From: Pristionchus mayeri
Taxonomy: Eukaryota > Nematoda > Chromadorea > Rhabditida > Neodiplogasteridae
Direction of reading: 5' to 3'
NCBI GenBank assembly: GCA_036245805.1
Contig: BTRK01000005.1
Coordinates: 24,032,984-24,096,983, forward strand
DNA: 64,000 bases
This document shows positions 32,285 to 45,719 of the stretch, one piece after another. The notes beneath the pieces were generated by a model. That model did no database searches, was not told where the DNA came from, and saw only the letters and a list, made by a program, of their open reading frames with translations. Both the position numbers and the translations under genes were made by a program. Within the stretch, counting starts at the first letter, position 1. Every line of letters begins with the position of its first letter.

Positions 32285-33850
32285 TAGGTATTGGCCATTA
32301 AGAGGCCGTCCACCAGAGAACGTAACATATGTGAAAAGCTCTCGGATGGTCAAAATTCAAATAATTCTGAAACTTTTTTCCTGAAGTGGTACTCCCAAAT
32401 GCTAATTGACAGGGTACATGAGATTGGCCAAATATCAATTTTGAAAAAGTTACAGTAACCGATCGATTTTGGGGTCGAAAAAATTGATATCTCAAAATTA
32501 TTATTTTTATAGTTTTTCTAGCGTATTTTCACTCGTAGAAAACGAATGTCTATGTTAAAACTCGAGAAAATGCGATTTAAAAATGATAGGCTCAAAAAAC
32601 TGTTCAAAAAGTGACAAAACCAGCAATAATTAATTAATTTACGAACCGTCTTAAAGTTACCCAACAAGGATGAAACCCTGATCTCACCCTGATCCCGTCG
32701 CGTGCACGAGAGAGTATGCAAAAGTGAGAGAGCGCGGATCATTTCCGGCTTTCTCTTAAGGCTATTATTGATTTTTAGCATTTTTGAATATTCATTTTAT
32801 ACTAATTCAACCATCGGCTATTCGATGGAGGACAAAAAATAATGGGTCAATTTCGTCCTTGTTGGGTAACTTTAAGCCATATTTCTATTTCGAAAACTTC
32901 AACATGTACCTAGTCTAAGATTTTTTTTGCAGAATTTTAAAAATGACGCCCGATAGGTTTTTGTGCCATCAAAATCAGCACCCAAAGAAAGGCCCGAGCC
33001 TGCATGCCAAGTCGAAATAGACATAGGCACCAGTACTTATGCTAGAAATGTAGAGCACGATGAGCTGAACATTTCATCTGTTGAAAGTGAGCGTTTATCT
33101 TTTCATTGAAGCGCGCTAGAGCGCCTAGAAGTTGGTACAATGGAAGGTGGAGGTGCGCGAGTGAGCACTAAATAGAGGGGAGGGAGAGAGAGGACAGGCG
33201 GCGAGAGCGTCAGATGGTTAGAGCGCGCGCTCTCGGGGGACTCTATTCCGTTTCTAGTCAACTTCTAATCTCTGTAGCGAGCTTCAATGAAAAGATAAAC
33301 GCTCACTTTCAACAGATGAAATGTTCAGCTCATCGTGCTCTACATTTCTAGCATAAGGACTGGTGCCTATGTCTAATTCGACATGACATGCAGGTTGGGG
33401 CATTTCTTTGGGTTCTGACTTTGAGGGCAAAAAAACCTATCGGGCGTCATTTTTAAAATTCTGCAAAAAATATCGTAGACTAGGTACATGTTGAAGTTTT
33501 CGAAATAGAAATATGGCTTAAGACGGTTCATAAATTAATTAGTTATCGGTGGTTATGTAACTTTTTGAGCAGTTTTTTGGACCTATCATTTTTAAATCGC
33601 ATTTTCTCGAGTTCTAACATAGAAATTCGTTTTTTTACGAGTGAAAATACGCCAGAAAAACTATAAAAATAACAATTTTGAGATATCAATTTTTTCGACC
33701 CCAAAATCGATCGGTTACTGTAACTTTTTCAAAATCGATATATGGCCATTCTCAAGTACCCTGTCAATCAACATTTGGGAGTACCACTTCAGGAAAAAAG
33801 TTTTAGAATTATTTGAATTTTGACCATCCGAGACCTTTTCCGATTTCTCG
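32285..33850. mobile_element. Large palindrome with a MITE in one arm
   Basis: The left arm (GGATGGTCAAAATTCAAATA near 32344; TGTTGAAAGTGAGCG near 33080) mirrors the right arm (GCTCACTTTCAACAG near 33300; TTTGAATTTTGACCATCC near 33810); arms are about 450-650 bases around a centre near 33200. The left arm is interrupted by a TTAA MITE absent from the right arm. Frames of 60-90 codons here are repeat-derived. Confidence 0.88.
32651..32875. mobile_element. TTAA-flanked MITE in left arm of palindrome
   Basis: TTAA at 32651-32654 and 32872-32875 flank AGTTACCCAACAAGGA...TCCTTGTTGGGTAACT. The mirror arm has the same flanks joined by a single TTAA at 33518-33521, which defines the target site exactly. 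Confidence 0.95.
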
Positions 33851-34118
33851 TGGATGGTCTCTTAAGTATTGTCCAATCTGTCAGGCTGTGTCGGTGTTTC
33901 ACAAAAAAAAACCCTCGAGAAGGAACGGCAGGAGTGGTCAGAATCGGTTCCGCAATAATTTGGCGCATAATGTTGGTTACTGAATTATAATAGCTTATAT
34001 ATTTTAGGAAGCCATTACTGCAACTCACAAATTCGCAAATAAAAACTCAATTAGACTGAGTACGATGATTCTCCACAATAATACATAGAATATCGACAAT
34101 AAATAAAAGTACAATTCG

Positions 34119-34277
34119 TACTGTGAGAACAGAATGCGTAGTCCGTGGTGTGGTGGGCGAGAGCTATCACATTTTGTTGTATTACTCGCGGAACTTTTTT
34201 TCTACCGCGTTCCGCGAGTAATACAACAAAAACTCTCGCACACCACACCACGGGCTACGCATTCTGTTCTCACAGTA
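34119..34277. mobile_element. Hairpin element, 159 bp
   Basis: TACTGTGAGAACAGAATGCG at the left is complemented at the right, and the arms (about 70 bases each) continue through GTGTGGTG and AGTAATACAACAAA. A second copy is at 54895-55056, and a fragment ends at about 55382. Confidence 0.85.
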
Positions 34278-34509
34278 ATAATAATAATCAGGGTTCCCTT
34301 GATGGAATTGATTCCGGAATTCCAACAGCGAGGACAAAATAGTGATGTAATTCCATTCCTCCCATTCCCCTCGCGCGGAGCGGTGGAATGGAATTCCATT
34401 TGAATAGATTACTGGTTCTTCATAGATTTTCCTCACTCAATTTCGGCATTTTGCGTAACGGAATTCCATTCCAATATGGATAGGGAAAGCAGAGTGCGGT
34501 TATTTTAGG

Positions 34510-35432
34510 TTTCAAGGGTACAGTATCCAAATATCTCGACACATGCACACAACGCTAGCCCTCAGTTTGCGATTACGATCCTTTTGAAATGTTTTTTTTT
34601 TTTTTTTGAAACTTTATTTTTAATAAAGATTATTTTTTTCCTAGCCAAATGAATTCTATCTGTGCCAATTATCTTTCCACATCATCTTGATCACTTTGAG
34701 GCCCGTATATTGCGTTTCATAGTCAATTTAGAAAAGTATGTTTCCAGTTTGCACTCTTTCGACCGATCATTGATTTGCTCCCATTGCCAGACCTTATATT
34801 TCGGTATGTATACAATTTAGAGACTATAGCTTACACGTTACGGCCAAGCACGTTAATCTGGCAGAGGGAGCATTGAAGTTACGTCGAGTTTTAGCCTGGA
34901 AAACCGCGATTTTTTTAGATGTTGATTTTTCTCGATCGATATTTGTTTTGCGCCAATTGTCAGATGCTATTTATGTTCGTGAGTCCATTCTAATGACACT
35001 AGAGCACATAATCGCACCTTTCCCATCCATCTGGCACTTGGCGCAATTGCGTTGTATTGATCGGAAAGCTGACAACCTGCGACCCTGCTCTTCCCGAATC
35101 TTCATTAAATATCAGTGATAAAATATTTTCTCAGTCTCTATTTCCCAGAATGACATTTAGATCAATTCGAAAACATATTTTTTATACAAAAAATGAAGAA
35201 TAAATAATTAATGAAAATATTGAGTAAAAAAGTCGCTGATTTCGACAACACCGATTCGAAGGGGTACGGTATATCAGCATCGGCGTTAATTTTGTCAATT
35301 CGCATATTTAAGTTATTTCGCTACATTTTTATTTTTTTGTTGTCGAAATCGTATCGGCAGCTCATAAACCATTGGATTCTACGCGCATTTTATTTTAGAA
35401 GCATTTTGAAGAAACCCGCCTGCGCTCCCTAA
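34510..35432. mobile_element. hAT-like element relative
   Basis: The right end AAGAAACCCGCCTGCGCTCCCTA matches those at 1146 and 30046. The interior (CACAACGCTAGCCCTCAGTTT, GATTTGCTCCCATTGCC, GGCAGAGGGAGCATTGAAGT) matches 29150-29500 and, reversed, 58262-59370. The left terminus is not resolved. A run of about 15 T lies near 34592. Confidence 0.65.
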
Positions 35433-35436
35433 ATAT

Positions 35437-35755
35437 TAGGGATGTCTAAACGGAATACGGCGATTCCGTTTTCCTCATTTCCCTCTCACTCCATTCCGTT
35501 ATCGGCCGATCTGCCTCATTTCGTATGCGGAATGACATGTCAAAACGGCGACTCCGTTTTGCCATTCCTCCGTTTTCGCGCGCGGGGAGCGGCCTATTGT
35601 TCTCTCCATAATTTGAAATCAAAATTGATTACGGCAACTCCGTTTTGACCCTGCGCGCCGTCCAGAAATGACACCGATGACGGCAACTCCGTTTTGGAGA
35701 AATGATAGGGAAATCAAAATGTCAAACCGGTTTCAATTCCGTATAGACATCCCTA
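35437..35755. mobile_element. hAT-like MITE, 319 bp, perfect 8-bp TSD
   Basis: It starts TAGGGATGTCTAAACGGAAT and ends ATTCCGTATAGACATCCCTA, flanked by CTAAATAT at 35429-35436 and 35756-35763. The interior repeats ACGGCRACTCCGTTTT at least four times. It inserted at the right end of the preceding hAT-like element. Confidence 0.9.
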
Positions 35756-35968
35756 CTAAATATGGAATGAAATTTCGAATGGAATTCTAATTGCACACCG
35801 CTCGTATGCGAGTTCGAATTGGAAGTGAGTGGAGGGTTTTGGAATTCCAATAGTCAAAGAATTCCATCAAGGGAACCCTAATAATACTAATAAAAGAAAA
35901 CATAATAGTGGCTATGAGATTATGAAAATTAACATTTTATGTAGTGAGTTTTTCTTGAGTTGTAATTA

Positions 35969-35977
35969 TGTTTTAGA
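35969..35977 (+). promoter_or_regulatory. Possible trans-splice acceptor at kinase start
   Basis: ATGTTTTAG ends one base before the ATG at 35978. An acceptor directly before a start codon is typical of spliced-leader trans-splicing in nematodes, but an upstream cis-spliced exon is equally possible. Confidence 0.4.
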
Positions 35978-38900
35978 ATGGACAGTCTGCATGATGAAGA
36001 TGGTGGATTGACAAAGGAAGAAGAAGATGAGCTGACTCCTCTGCTCACTCAGCTGGTGCGAGAAGCCACAAAGAGTAGGATGGATAAAATCAGAGTATCG
36101 GTCAAATACAGAGATTGGGATAGCCACCCGGTATGATATATTCAATACTTTCGAATGTATTTAATTTTTTGGTTGATCAGATCCTGCTGACTCACCCTGC
36201 AACATTAGCCGATTTCAATAAGCAGATTAGAATTAACTACGGCAATTCGCTTAGTATCAAAGCAGACAACGCAAAGAAGAAAACGTTAGTGGATGTTGAT
36301 TCAGATGTACTTCTAAATAAGGTAAAGCTTTCTCTTGTTTATACTTCATCCAAATTAGCTATTCAAGGTTATTCAAAAATTCACCGACAGAGGAAAAGAT
36401 CCTCAATTCATTCTGATCGATAAGAACATATTGGAACAGCCCTCTCTTCTACGGAACGGTTCGGTCGACCATGATCATTGCCTTCCAGGCCCATCCAGAG
36501 GTCAACATTCTGTTCACTAGACCTTCATGATTTGGAATTGATGATTGAACGTTCGCAGGGGCTACCGTATTTCTACCGCGCACAGTGCGTCCTCTTGGAG
36601 AGGGAACATCTGCGAAAGTAATCATCTTACAATTAGTGCAGCGGCAGAATATTTGCAAAAATATATTATCAGGTCGAATTGATAAGATGTGCGAAGACGG
36701 GAGCTCTTTTCGCAATGAAAAAAATGCTTAATAATGATGGAAGAAAAGCTGCTCGGGAAATAGAGGCATTTACTACCGTCAAAAGTAGGAGGTATTAATA
36801 TTCATTTTAAAATTGTATATTTCTGTATATTTCAGTTTCGTAAAATGTACTTACTGACCTTTACTATCCTGCAGGCTCGTTTCATTGGTAAAAGCGTTCA
36901 ACGAAGGCGAATATATTAAATTAGTGATGGATTATATGCCCGGTGGAAGTCTTTATAGTGTGATAAATGAAGGTAACAAGGTTAATGAATCTCCACCCAT
37001 CTCTTGGGATCTCATCTATAAGTGAGTTACTAAAACATGATACTTTTTAAAACGCACGTGTTGCAACTAAATAATAAAATGATTGAAATCTCGCCAGATA
37101 TTCCCGAGAGATCTTGGAAGGAGTTCAAGACATTCATATGGCAGGATATGTTCATATGGATATAAAACCTCTCAATCTAGTTATTGATATGGATGGATCA
37201 CTTAAAATAACCGATTTCGGATCATTCACAAAGGTATGGTTTTCGAGAAAAAAACAAAGTGGTGCTGGTCGAGCAGGGAGATAGGAAAGTTGGAAATGAA
37301 ACCAAATTTGAGCTGAAAAATTACGGCAACGTGACACAAATAGTGCAGGTTTTGCTTTGTGAGCCCATTCGCGAGTCTTTGGCACATGCCAAAAATTTCG
37401 ATCAGCTTAAACTTTGCGTTTTGGTGATATGCTGATTACGATGTGCACACTAGTACTAGCTAGTGTTGGCTATTCGAGGTTTGCAACGTTACATCACGCG
37501 CGCGCTTCGTTGCAACGTTGCACCATCGAGGATTTATGAGCAATAGCGTGCAACGACCCTATGCCTTGATAGCCTGATTGTCAACTTGAAATGCCTGATT
37601 ATTGCCTGATTGTCACGTTACGCGCGGTGCGAACAGTCTTTTGTTTCGTTTAGCGAGCAAATTCCAAAGCATAAATTTTTATTTTTATTTTTTGCACTAT
37701 TTTTATTTTTATTTTTTCCATCCAAGGTAAAACATCCTTGCACACAAATACTGACACAAAACTGTCAAATGAAATTCATGGTTTTTTTCTGAGTGTGCTT
37801 AGCAAGGGCAATGGACATTATTCAAAGGCGCTAAATAAACATTTTCTTTTAATACACGCATGCAATCAGTGATGCTGAAACGATCTAGGAAAATGAAATA
37901 TAAAAATTATTTAAAATAACAAAAATACAGCGATCTTTCAAAATTGAATTGGGAATGTAGGGACAACCATCTGCAAATTAAAAATCTTAAAACCGGGAAA
38001 AGGTTGTGCAAAGAGCGATGTTTCCCCGATCCCGCGAATTCAAATCTCAACACAAAATAGATTTTATAATTATATACCGATTTTTAATTGATGCGCCTTT
38101 CCAATATTCAGTGAATGGATAGAACTGGTGTCAAGGAAGCTACTCTAAAAAAACAAGCTAAATCTACTTCGACACACCTCTCTAAAATCAGACTCAAAAT
38201 GCGATCTTCAAGCTTTTAATTGGCCAGAAAACGATTCAGGAGATGCGCCTTTCCAATTTTGCACTTCAGATGTTCTACATACTCGATAGGTGCATTAGGA
38301 AAAAATTCAGCCAAATTCACTTCGACACACCTTGTCAAATCTTATGATGAAATTTCCGACAACTGCATTAATCAGAAGCTTTGTCATACATATTTCTTTA
38401 TTTTTGATATTGGGGTTGAATAGGTCGTGATATTCTATCTAATTCAAACTGGATAACAATTTTTGAAAATGCTACAGTATACCATTAGGGTTTATACTTG
38501 ATTGCAATCGTCAAAATCATATAAATGCATCTAACTAGGTCAATTATTGAGCGGGAGTAAGTGGTATATAAAATTAGATAAAGAAAAAATAAATAAAAAC
38601 ATTTTGAAATTTTGCACAATTGACTCATTGAACTGATATGACCCAGCGAACCACTGGAGAGCTTGCACGACACCACGGTGGGCGGAGTTTATAAAGATAG
38701 CCTGATACTCGTTAAAAATTAAATATAATACAATTCTAGTGACGCTATCTTCTTTCCGCATCGTCGATATCCCCATCGTACACAAATTCAGAATTTTAGA
38801 AAAATTTTGAAATTTTGAGTGGAGGACCCTAATTGGTCATTCAAGTGGAAATATCAGTACTTCCGAACGGCTATCAAGGATGGTGTTATACATTGCGTGA

Positions 38901-41900
38901 TAGCCCAGTGCATGGTCGATTCGAAACAAGTTGTTTGGTTAGGTGGGAAAGCCTACGGTCTCGGAGAGGCCCGATTTTAGCTGGTCTTCGTTATTCAAGC
39001 TTAAATATCACCACTTCCGAACGACTACCAACCCTAGTGTTATACACTGGGTGAAAGCTAAGTGCATGGCTGGTATGATAGGATTGGTTTGGTTAGGTGG
39101 GAAAGCCTGGGAAGGCAGTGGTAGGTCATAGAAGTCAGATGAAATTTGACATTTTCTAAAACATGCCGCCACTTATCAATATTAGTAATAAATCTACAGA
39201 TATGCGTTCTAGCTGATAGATAGGCATGTTCTGCATATCGTTGTATAACTAAAATAATAATTTCATATAAATACAACCTAAATATAGAGTATAAAAATTG
39301 CGTCTGCAAATTCATCCGGGAAATAGTTTTGGAAAAAGCGGCTAATTTTCATTTTTGCACGCTCGGCACCGGGCAACCCACAATACCTATGCTAAGTGTG
39401 CTCTTGCTTTCTGTTTTTTCGGTCCACTTTGCTAGTCGCGTACTGGGCGTGGTGTAGGACATATTTTTATAATCCAATATTACTGAAAATGACACCCGAG
39501 TCGAATTATAGTGTAAATAATACTGTAACCACTTTTTCCGATCTTTGTATTTTTCTAATTTTTCACACAATGAAATGTAGATACAGTTTTTATCGACGTG
39601 CATAGTGAGCCAACTATGCACAATTTTGTTTATTTCATTAGCATTAAAAATAAAAAGTTCGGAAAAAGCTGTTACAGTATATTCGATTCGAGCACCATTT
39701 TTAGTTACTGTTAGAATAGAATGCGTAGCAATTTGGTGTGCCGTGGTGCACATTGGAATCAGAAGAACGGAAAGGAATGTTAAAATGATACGGTAGCTAT
39801 TTGTCGTGATGTGCCTTGAGTTATATATTTTTCTAAAATACCCCACCCGATTTCAAAATGATTCTACCGTAACAGACAGTATCCCTGACAACTGTAGGGT
39901 CATTTTGCGATCGATTTTGGATTTTTCGGAAAATGTTTGACTTAAGGAACTCAATCTGACCCAAGGAACTGGTTACGGTATTTATATATATATATATATT
40001 TATGCTATTTCGTTCGAAATAACGTGTGAGAAAACTGTAATAGAACAGGAAATTAATGACGATTAAATGACGGATGAATAACGGGACAATGGGGTCAGGG
40101 TGGGGGGATCTACTCAGATGAACTGGTTTGATTCTCGGTATTTACTAAAAGCCTTGCCGCTCTTGGAAAGAAGCTATTGTGTCTGTAGTTGTGGTTCGAT
40201 CCAGGATTATTGAAGTTCATGCCGTTTCGAGTGTAGTAAATTTTGAAATAATGTGGCTTTCGGTTGGAAATACTATATTTGCCTCGGATGAGATTTGTGG
40301 CTACTCTCATATCAATCGCTATTCTACGCTTCTCTAGGGAATCAATGCCTAGTTTCTTATTGCGGTCGAAAGCGGTAGGCATATTTTCCCAAGTATGACC
40401 AAAACAGCGCATAAATAAGCGTCGGGTGAAGTAGTTTTGTACCTTTTCCAATTCCTTTTTATCCTTGTTTTGTTAAGGGCTGAATACGGATGAAGCGCTT
40501 TCTAAAATCGGTCTAATGTACATTGAGTACGTTTTTAGGAGTACTTCTATATTTGTGGTTCGTAAGGCTCTGAGTATAGTGTGGCAGGCAGTTTTGGCTT
40601 TAATGGATACGGTAGTGCAATGGTCGGAAAAATGAGTTTTTTCTGGATAACAAAACCTACGTCTTTCACTTTTTCTTTTTGTTCTAAAGTTGTGGTTCCT
40701 ATATAATATGTTCGCTTTATATTTGCTCTGCCCAGGTGCAATGAGTTACATTTATGCGCAGCGAGAGGGAGTTGCCACTCTTCTGACCATTTTGCAATTG
40801 TATCAATTGCTGATTAGAGAGGAGCAGGTGAATTTCCCTTCCTAAAGGATCGATATATTTTTATATCATCGGCATACATTCTTGCGACAACGCCATGATT
40901 TTGCACTAGAGTAGGGATTTCCGAGGTATAAATTAGGCAGAGTAAAGGTCCTAAGACTGAGCCTTGTGGGACGCCGCTAGTCACAGGCATTGAGGTAGAA
41001 AGCACATCTTTTACTCTCACTTGGAATGATCTATGTGTGAGATATCCTGTTATCCATTTGCTTGTATTATCGGAGAGACCTATAGCACTAACCTTGAGTT
41101 TTAGCTTGGGGTGGGATACTCTGTCAAAAGCTTTTGCGAAATCGAAGTAGATTACGTCAACTGGCTTCCCATCACTAATAGAGGATGTCCAGTGTTCGAG
41201 GACTTCGAGCATTTGGAGTTCACGAGATCTTTTCTTTCGGAATCCGTACTGTTCATCGGGGAAAATTTGTAATTGCTCACAATGGGTAATAATGGATTTG
41301 CACAAAATTCGCTCAAAAACTCAAAAACGAAGGAAGTAATTGAGATAGGCCTGTAATTTAGGGGATTGGAAAAGGGGGGTGATTTCTTGACGGGGGTTAC
41401 TATGGAATGCCTCCAATGGGAGGGGACCATTCCAGATTGGTAAGAATTCCTAAAAATGATTTCAAGTGCTTCGGAAATGGGTACGGCAATTCGTTTTATG
41501 AAGGTAAGGTCAATGTTCTCAGGGGTTTTACAGGAGGAGCGTTTCCATTTCTCAATAAGGGCACAGATCTCGTGTCTAAGAAACTGGGGTTCTTCGTAAG
41601 TACCTATATGAGGGAAGGCACCGGTATTTGGCAATTTTCCATTATCGATGGTGAATACGCTTACAAAAGTCTCGGCTAGTAAGTTCGCTTTGCCTAAGTC
41701 ATCCATGACTAGAATACCATCAGCTCTCTTTAAGCCTTCGACTCCCTTGGATTTATTGGCACAGCGTTTCATAAAACGGAAAATTTTGCGCAACGACCAT
41801 TTGCGCAACGGAGCGCCGTTCGATGGGAAGTTGAGCTAGCAACTTGGAAGTTGTTTCATTGTAACCAGTGTGTGCTACCCTACAATTACATATATAAATC

Positions 41901-44900
41901 TTGCTGCTAGGCGATGATGAGTTTCACTCTTCACCGACGACCGGGGGTTCATGGTCCAAAATTGAGAATTTGAGTAAAAAATCATGGTTCGATAAACACC
42001 AAATGCCGTAACCAATCGACACCCATGTTACTGGGATACAGTAGTTACTGGAGTACTGGAATATCGATTGGTTACAGTGATCTGGGTTTATCTAATCATG
42101 ATTCTCTGCTCAAATTCTCAATTTTGGACCATGAACCCCCGGTCGTTGGTGACGAGTGAAACTCATGATAGCCTAGCAACAAGATTTGTATATGTAATTG
42201 TAGAGTAGCACACACTGGTTACAATGAAACTACTCCCAGATTACTAGCTCAACTTCCCATCGAACGGCGCTCCGTTGCGCAAATGGTCGTTGCGCAAATG
42301 TCCGCCCCCCCCCCCCCCCCCCGGGGTTCTTCGTAAGTACCAAGCTGAGGTAGGGCTCCAGTATTGGGCAGTTTTCCGTCATCGATGGTGAATACGCTTA
42401 CGAAAGTCTCAGCAAGTAAATTAGCTTTGCTTAAGTCATCCATGACTAGAGTACCATCAGCTGTTATTAATCCTTCTACTCCCTTGGATTTATTGGCACA
42501 GCGTTTCATAAAACGGAAGAACTTATTCTTATCGTCGCTTTCGATTATCCTTTTCTCAATGGCTTTGTGATACCGTTGTAACTCTCTGCGGAATTTTTTG
42601 TTCAGAACCTCGAAATCACGTTCATCGTTTGGGTCGTTGCTATTAATCGATTTGTGCCAGGCTTGAAAACGTTTTCCTAGTAGTCGTTCAATATGAGGGG
42701 GGAGTTTCCCCTGAGAGAGGCTCACCTTGGTCCAAGGAACATGGGTGTCTATTGATTTTTGAATGACACTAATCAAGAGGTCGTACATGAGATCCACATT
42801 TGATATTTTAGAAAATGCGCTGGTCCAATCGATGTTTGCTAATTGTGAATTAATGAGGTCGTAGTCAGCATTTCTGTAGTCACGCCTAAGAGTGAAAGCG
42901 GGTGACGAATGACTCATTGAGAATTTGAATTCGACTGTTGAATGGTCAGACATTTCGAAAGGGGGACCCACTGTAGTTTGGGAGATGAGACCGGGATGGT
43001 TGCACAGTAGTAAATCAAGAATATTTTCCTTTCTGGTGGGTTCTTGGACAAATTGGGCAAGTTTTGCTGAGTTACAACGGTCAATGAATGAGGGAGGGGT
43101 AACTGCGTTTGGCTGGGGAGTGGGGAAGATTGACTTCGCAAGAGAGGCAGTTTGTATCGTATTTGCTTTGGGATTACGGTAGGCGCAGATAATCCTAATT
43201 AGGTCACCATTTATATCAACATCGACTGATAATAATTCGTGGGATTCAGGTACGGTTTCATCAGCAATCTGTGCTGCACTTATGGACGAATGTAGAATGA
43301 TCGCTACACCACCGCCTCTAGAGTTCCTATCTCTTCTGAACACATTGTAGTACTGATCTTGGTCACCTAGTAGAAGCGAGGTAGGGAAGGTTGGAGAGAG
43401 CCAACTCTCAGTGAGGTAAATCATAGCATACTTTTTGGAAAGGATTTGCGAAAGATAATGTAGTTTGTTTTGGACAGAGCGGCAGTTTGCTAAAAATGGC
43501 GGAGAATGAGAGTGAGTTTTTGCCTGAGGGTTTTTGGGTCCTGCGAATCAATGCCAGTTTCCCTGTGTTCCGAAATTTGCTGGCATACCGAAGTGAGAAA
43601 TGTGAGAGATAAATGGATGGGGGGAACTGATACGGAAAGGGCATGGGAACGGGGTTGTGCGAGGGGAAGAGCGAGGGGGGAGCTCCATATCTGTTGAGTG
43701 TGTTCTGGGGTCGGAGAGGTGGAGGCTTGTGATGAGGAGGGAACTGGTTGGGGCGAGAGTTCTGCTTTCGATGGCCACGATCGGTCATGGAGGAGAAGAC
43801 CGAGTCGAATCTGCTTCTGGCCCTGTTTCGAGGAGGTTCTCCGCTGTTCTGTGGGCGGGTCTGAGTGAGGGGTACGGTAGGCTTCGTGGAAGGGACGGGT
43901 TCAGGTCCATTTCGCCCACAGCCTCTACCGGGAACCTTGCGACGGGTGTCGTCCTTGTCGGCGTAAGAAGGGCGGATGTAGACATCCTTGAAGTTCGGAT
44001 CACGACTAACTCGATTCGCGTGCTTCACGAAGAGTGCCGCATGTTTGCGCGTGGGAAGAACGACCTTGGTGAGTCTGCAGTGCGGGGAATTGACGTCTGC
44101 TGGGGGCATCCTGTACACTGATACGGAAAGACAGGGTATTCCAGCCAAGGGACTGAGCTCCAAGTAAGAAGCGATCAAGATTGTAAAAATGCACAAATTA
44201 TTAAAAATTAAAACAAATAAATCACTATGTACATTAGTCAAGTTTCGTGGTGTGCCAAAGCCGAGTTATCTAAAAGTCGTCACATATTTAGGGACCGCGG
44301 AGGGGCACGGCCCCCGGAGCATCGACATAAGGAAAGGGAAAACGTCCAGGGGCTGTCCATGAAATTGCTTGAGCTGTATCAAAATATGCTGCAGAATTAC
44401 CGCTAAACATTGGAAAAATGTCTGAAATTCAGGGTTTTTGTTGATCGCAAAGTGAGTTTGCAGCTCGGTTGGGGAAATTTCAGGCACATCGCTTCGAGAA
44501 ATATTCAACATTAGTGACGATCAGGCAACATTAGTGATAAATCAGGCAATACTGACTGTACATTATTTGAACGCTCGCTCCTTTTCCTTGATGCCTGCGG
44601 ACGTTTTATTTTTCTCTATGTATTTGCTCCGGGGGCCGTGGAGTTAAAAAAATGCACTCTATATCAATTCCGAAATTCTTATCTTATGAAATCGGGATTG
44701 CGGAATCGATTATGAACAAAAATAGTCACCGAAAAAAATCATAACGATAGTAAAACTATTTCTTAAAAAATTACATTTTACCAGAGATCTACCGTAATTT
44801 ATGGTAGAGAATGGGGGCAAATTTGTTACTTCTAAGATATGGTTGTTTTCAACAATTAATTAATACGTTATGTGAATTTTTAATTTTTAAATTTTGCTGA

Positions 44901-45684
44901 TTTATTTTGATGACATATGCGAACAGTGAGCTCAAAGTCAATTTATCGCACTTTACTGCTTCACAGCCCGATAATCGAACAATCGCTCATTTTGACTTTC
45001 ACTGCTATAAACAAGGTCTCCGAACGACGAACCATCATTGTTTGTACATGTTTAGGACAGAGGGGAGGTAGCTGCATGCGATTAAATGTTCAAATTAAAC
45101 TGGACAATCAGTAAAATGGAGAAAAACCAGGTTAACCGAGAAAAATGGAAACATTGTCTCAAAAATAGGCCATAAACCATGCTTCCGAACGAAACCCGAG
45201 CATGGCCAGTGCCTCTGTAGAGTGCAGGGATGCGGAGAGCAATCAACATAATAGAGCACTAAAACTGGGCACTCCGATTTAAAGAGAAAAAAATACAAAT
45301 CATTAAAAAAATGTGAAGCGCAATTTTCTAACAATGCATTTACTTACGTTTTACAACCACTAAATTACTTAATTCAGTTAAGATTTTGTATCTTCGGATG
45401 ACGCTCTATCGATTGTACGCAAAAAATAATTAATTAAAATAAATTAAACCTGAGAAAAGAAATAAATAATATTGTGGTGTAATGGTGTGCGACTTTTCCC
45501 AGTCTATTGGTGGACGGCAGAAAGGACGGGCCTCCGCGGTCCCTACACATATTCAAACGTGCAACCCACACTGCCCTTGCTAAAAAAATGAAAGAAAATT
45601 AAGAAAACCTGCAATCGCGAACTGAAATTAATGTTTGAACTGAAAAATTACGATAACGTAACAACTCAGGCAAATTTGACGTGA

Positions 45685-45719
<35 letters not shown>

